This document shows positions 63,372 to 64,000 of a stretch of DNA of 64,000 bases, piece by piece; the first letter of the stretch is position 1; every line of letters begins with the position of its first letter. The notes under the pieces were generated by a model. It was not told where the DNA came from. It did no database searches and worked only from the letters and a program-made list of their open reading frames with translations. Made by a program: the position numbers and the translations under genes. Source of the DNA: Lysinibacillus odysseyi (GTDB lineage: Bacteria; Bacillota; Bacilli; Bacillales_A; Planococcaceae); the NCBI GenBank assembly GCA_014595895.1, contig JABUKB010000001.1, positions 1,426,001 through 1,490,000 on the forward strand. Reading direction: 5' to 3'.

Positions 63372-64000
63372 TTAATTTGACAAAGTATCATGCATCACGA
63401 CTCGATTACGACCCTTTTCTTTTGCTTCATACAATGCTTGATCGGCATAATCGATGAGTGTATTTATATCGTTATCCTTAGCAGGAATAATGCTCGCTAC
63501 GCCACAGCTAATCGAAACAGTTTCTTTTACAGGTGAATGCTTATGCAAGATTGCAGCCTGTTCGACATAAAGACGAATACGCTCAGCCACCTCATATGCC
63601 GCTTCAACATGATATTGAGGGAGTACTACGGCAAATTCTTCCCCGCCATAGCGTATAGCAAGTGCTGTGTCTTTATCGATACTCTTCACAATTTGCTGTG
63701 CAACTTTTGTTAATGTCGCATCCCCTTCAAGGTGTCCATAATAATCATTGTACAACTTAAAATAATCAATATCGAGAAGGATGAGTGAAATGGGCTCTTC
63801 GATTTCAGCCAACATATCCCATTTCTCCTGTATGTAACGGTCAAATTCCCTTCTATTCCCTACCCCTGTTAAAGCATCCCGCATGGACATTTTGGCTAGT
63901 TGCTTTTCCCGGTTTTTAGATTCCGTAATATCTGTGAAAACCGCTACATAATTCGTCACTTTTTCTTCCTTGTTCCGTACTTCACTGATATTTAAAAACT
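63372..64000 (-). CDS. PAS-GGDEF diguanylate cyclase, 5' end outside the window
   Basis: The visible 209 residues start within the end of a PAS/PAC domain (FLNISEVRNKEEKVTNYVAV, FTDITESK) and then a full GGDEF domain: DALTGVGNRREFDRY, DIDYFKLYNDYYGH, active site RYGGEEFAVVLP. No RxxD inhibitory site is present five residues before GGEEF. The open frame continues past 64000, so this is a partial gene. Synthesises c-di-GMP from two GTP. Confidence 0.88.
   Translation of the reverse strand, partial: FLNISEVRNKEEKVTNYVAVFTDITESKNREKQLAKMSMRDALTGVGNRREFDRYIQEKWDMLAEIEEPISLILLDIDYFKLYNDYYGHLEGDATLTKVAQQIVKSIDKDTALAIRYGGEEFAVVLPQYHVEAAYEVAERIRLYVEQAAILHKHSPVKETVSISCGVASIIPAKDNDINTLIDYADQALYEAKEKGRNRVVMHDTLSN

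Overview
The window reads as chromosome of a low-GC, spore-forming Bacillota, most likely a Planococcaceae member of the Lysinibacillus/Solibacillus type. Reasons: Bacillus-like gene order in nusB-folD-xseA-xseB-ispA-dxs-tlyA and in yqhQ-yqhR-aroQ-papQ-efp-spoIIIA-accB-accC, many strong AGGAGG ribosome sites, and frequent TTG/GTG starts. The genus is inference. No tRNA, rRNA or CRISPR array was seen.

Layout. 1-7.3 kb (minus strand): a truncated YusW-like lipoprotein, then the isoprenoid/exonuclease VII/folate operon. 7.5-23.6 kb: housekeeping and accessory genes (M20 peptidase; a two-component system with two PepSY proteins; acyltransferase; nitroreductase with a likely operator; EAL protein; AIM24; DUF2339; glpK-glpD; Asp23). 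23.7-28.6 kb: a GntR-controlled ABC cassette, an XRE regulator fused to a superoxide-reductase-like domain, and a SLAP protein.

28754-40266 is the main find: an integrated mobile element of about 11.4 kb, bounded by 108-bp direct copies of the 3' end of accC (104/108 identical, all four differences synonymous). It carries a tyrosine integrase next to accC, an RHH regulator, a micro-ORF, unknown proteins, a second tyrosine recombinase, an HNH-type protein, a HEPN-type protein, and a YCDD-motif reverse transcriptase with a structured untranslated leader. I read it as an integrative defence element. A hairpin hides the integrase ribosome site just downstream of accC.

40.2-49.8 kb: accB-accC, a compact spoIIIAC-AH operon with no spoIIIAA/AB beside it, a nitronate monooxygenase, and efp-papQ-aroQ-yqhR with divergent yqhQ. 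50-58 kb: mqo, a NitT/TauT-type ABC importer, a CheY-like protein with an MshEN-CheX-like partner, an AlkD-like protein and an MFS transporter. The MFS terminator has been split by a 2.1-kb insertion (58061-60144) with 17-bp terminal inverted repeats; it holds a CPBP protease gene and a broken transposase. 60-64 kb: immunity-like SMI1/DUF4241 and WGR/DUF4240 genes, coding remnants, a small membrane protein and a truncated PAS-GGDEF gene.

Two arrays of an exactly 21-nt phased repeat (core TGTCTAAT, at 526 and 28581) lie just before intrinsic terminators and are a second unexplained signal.
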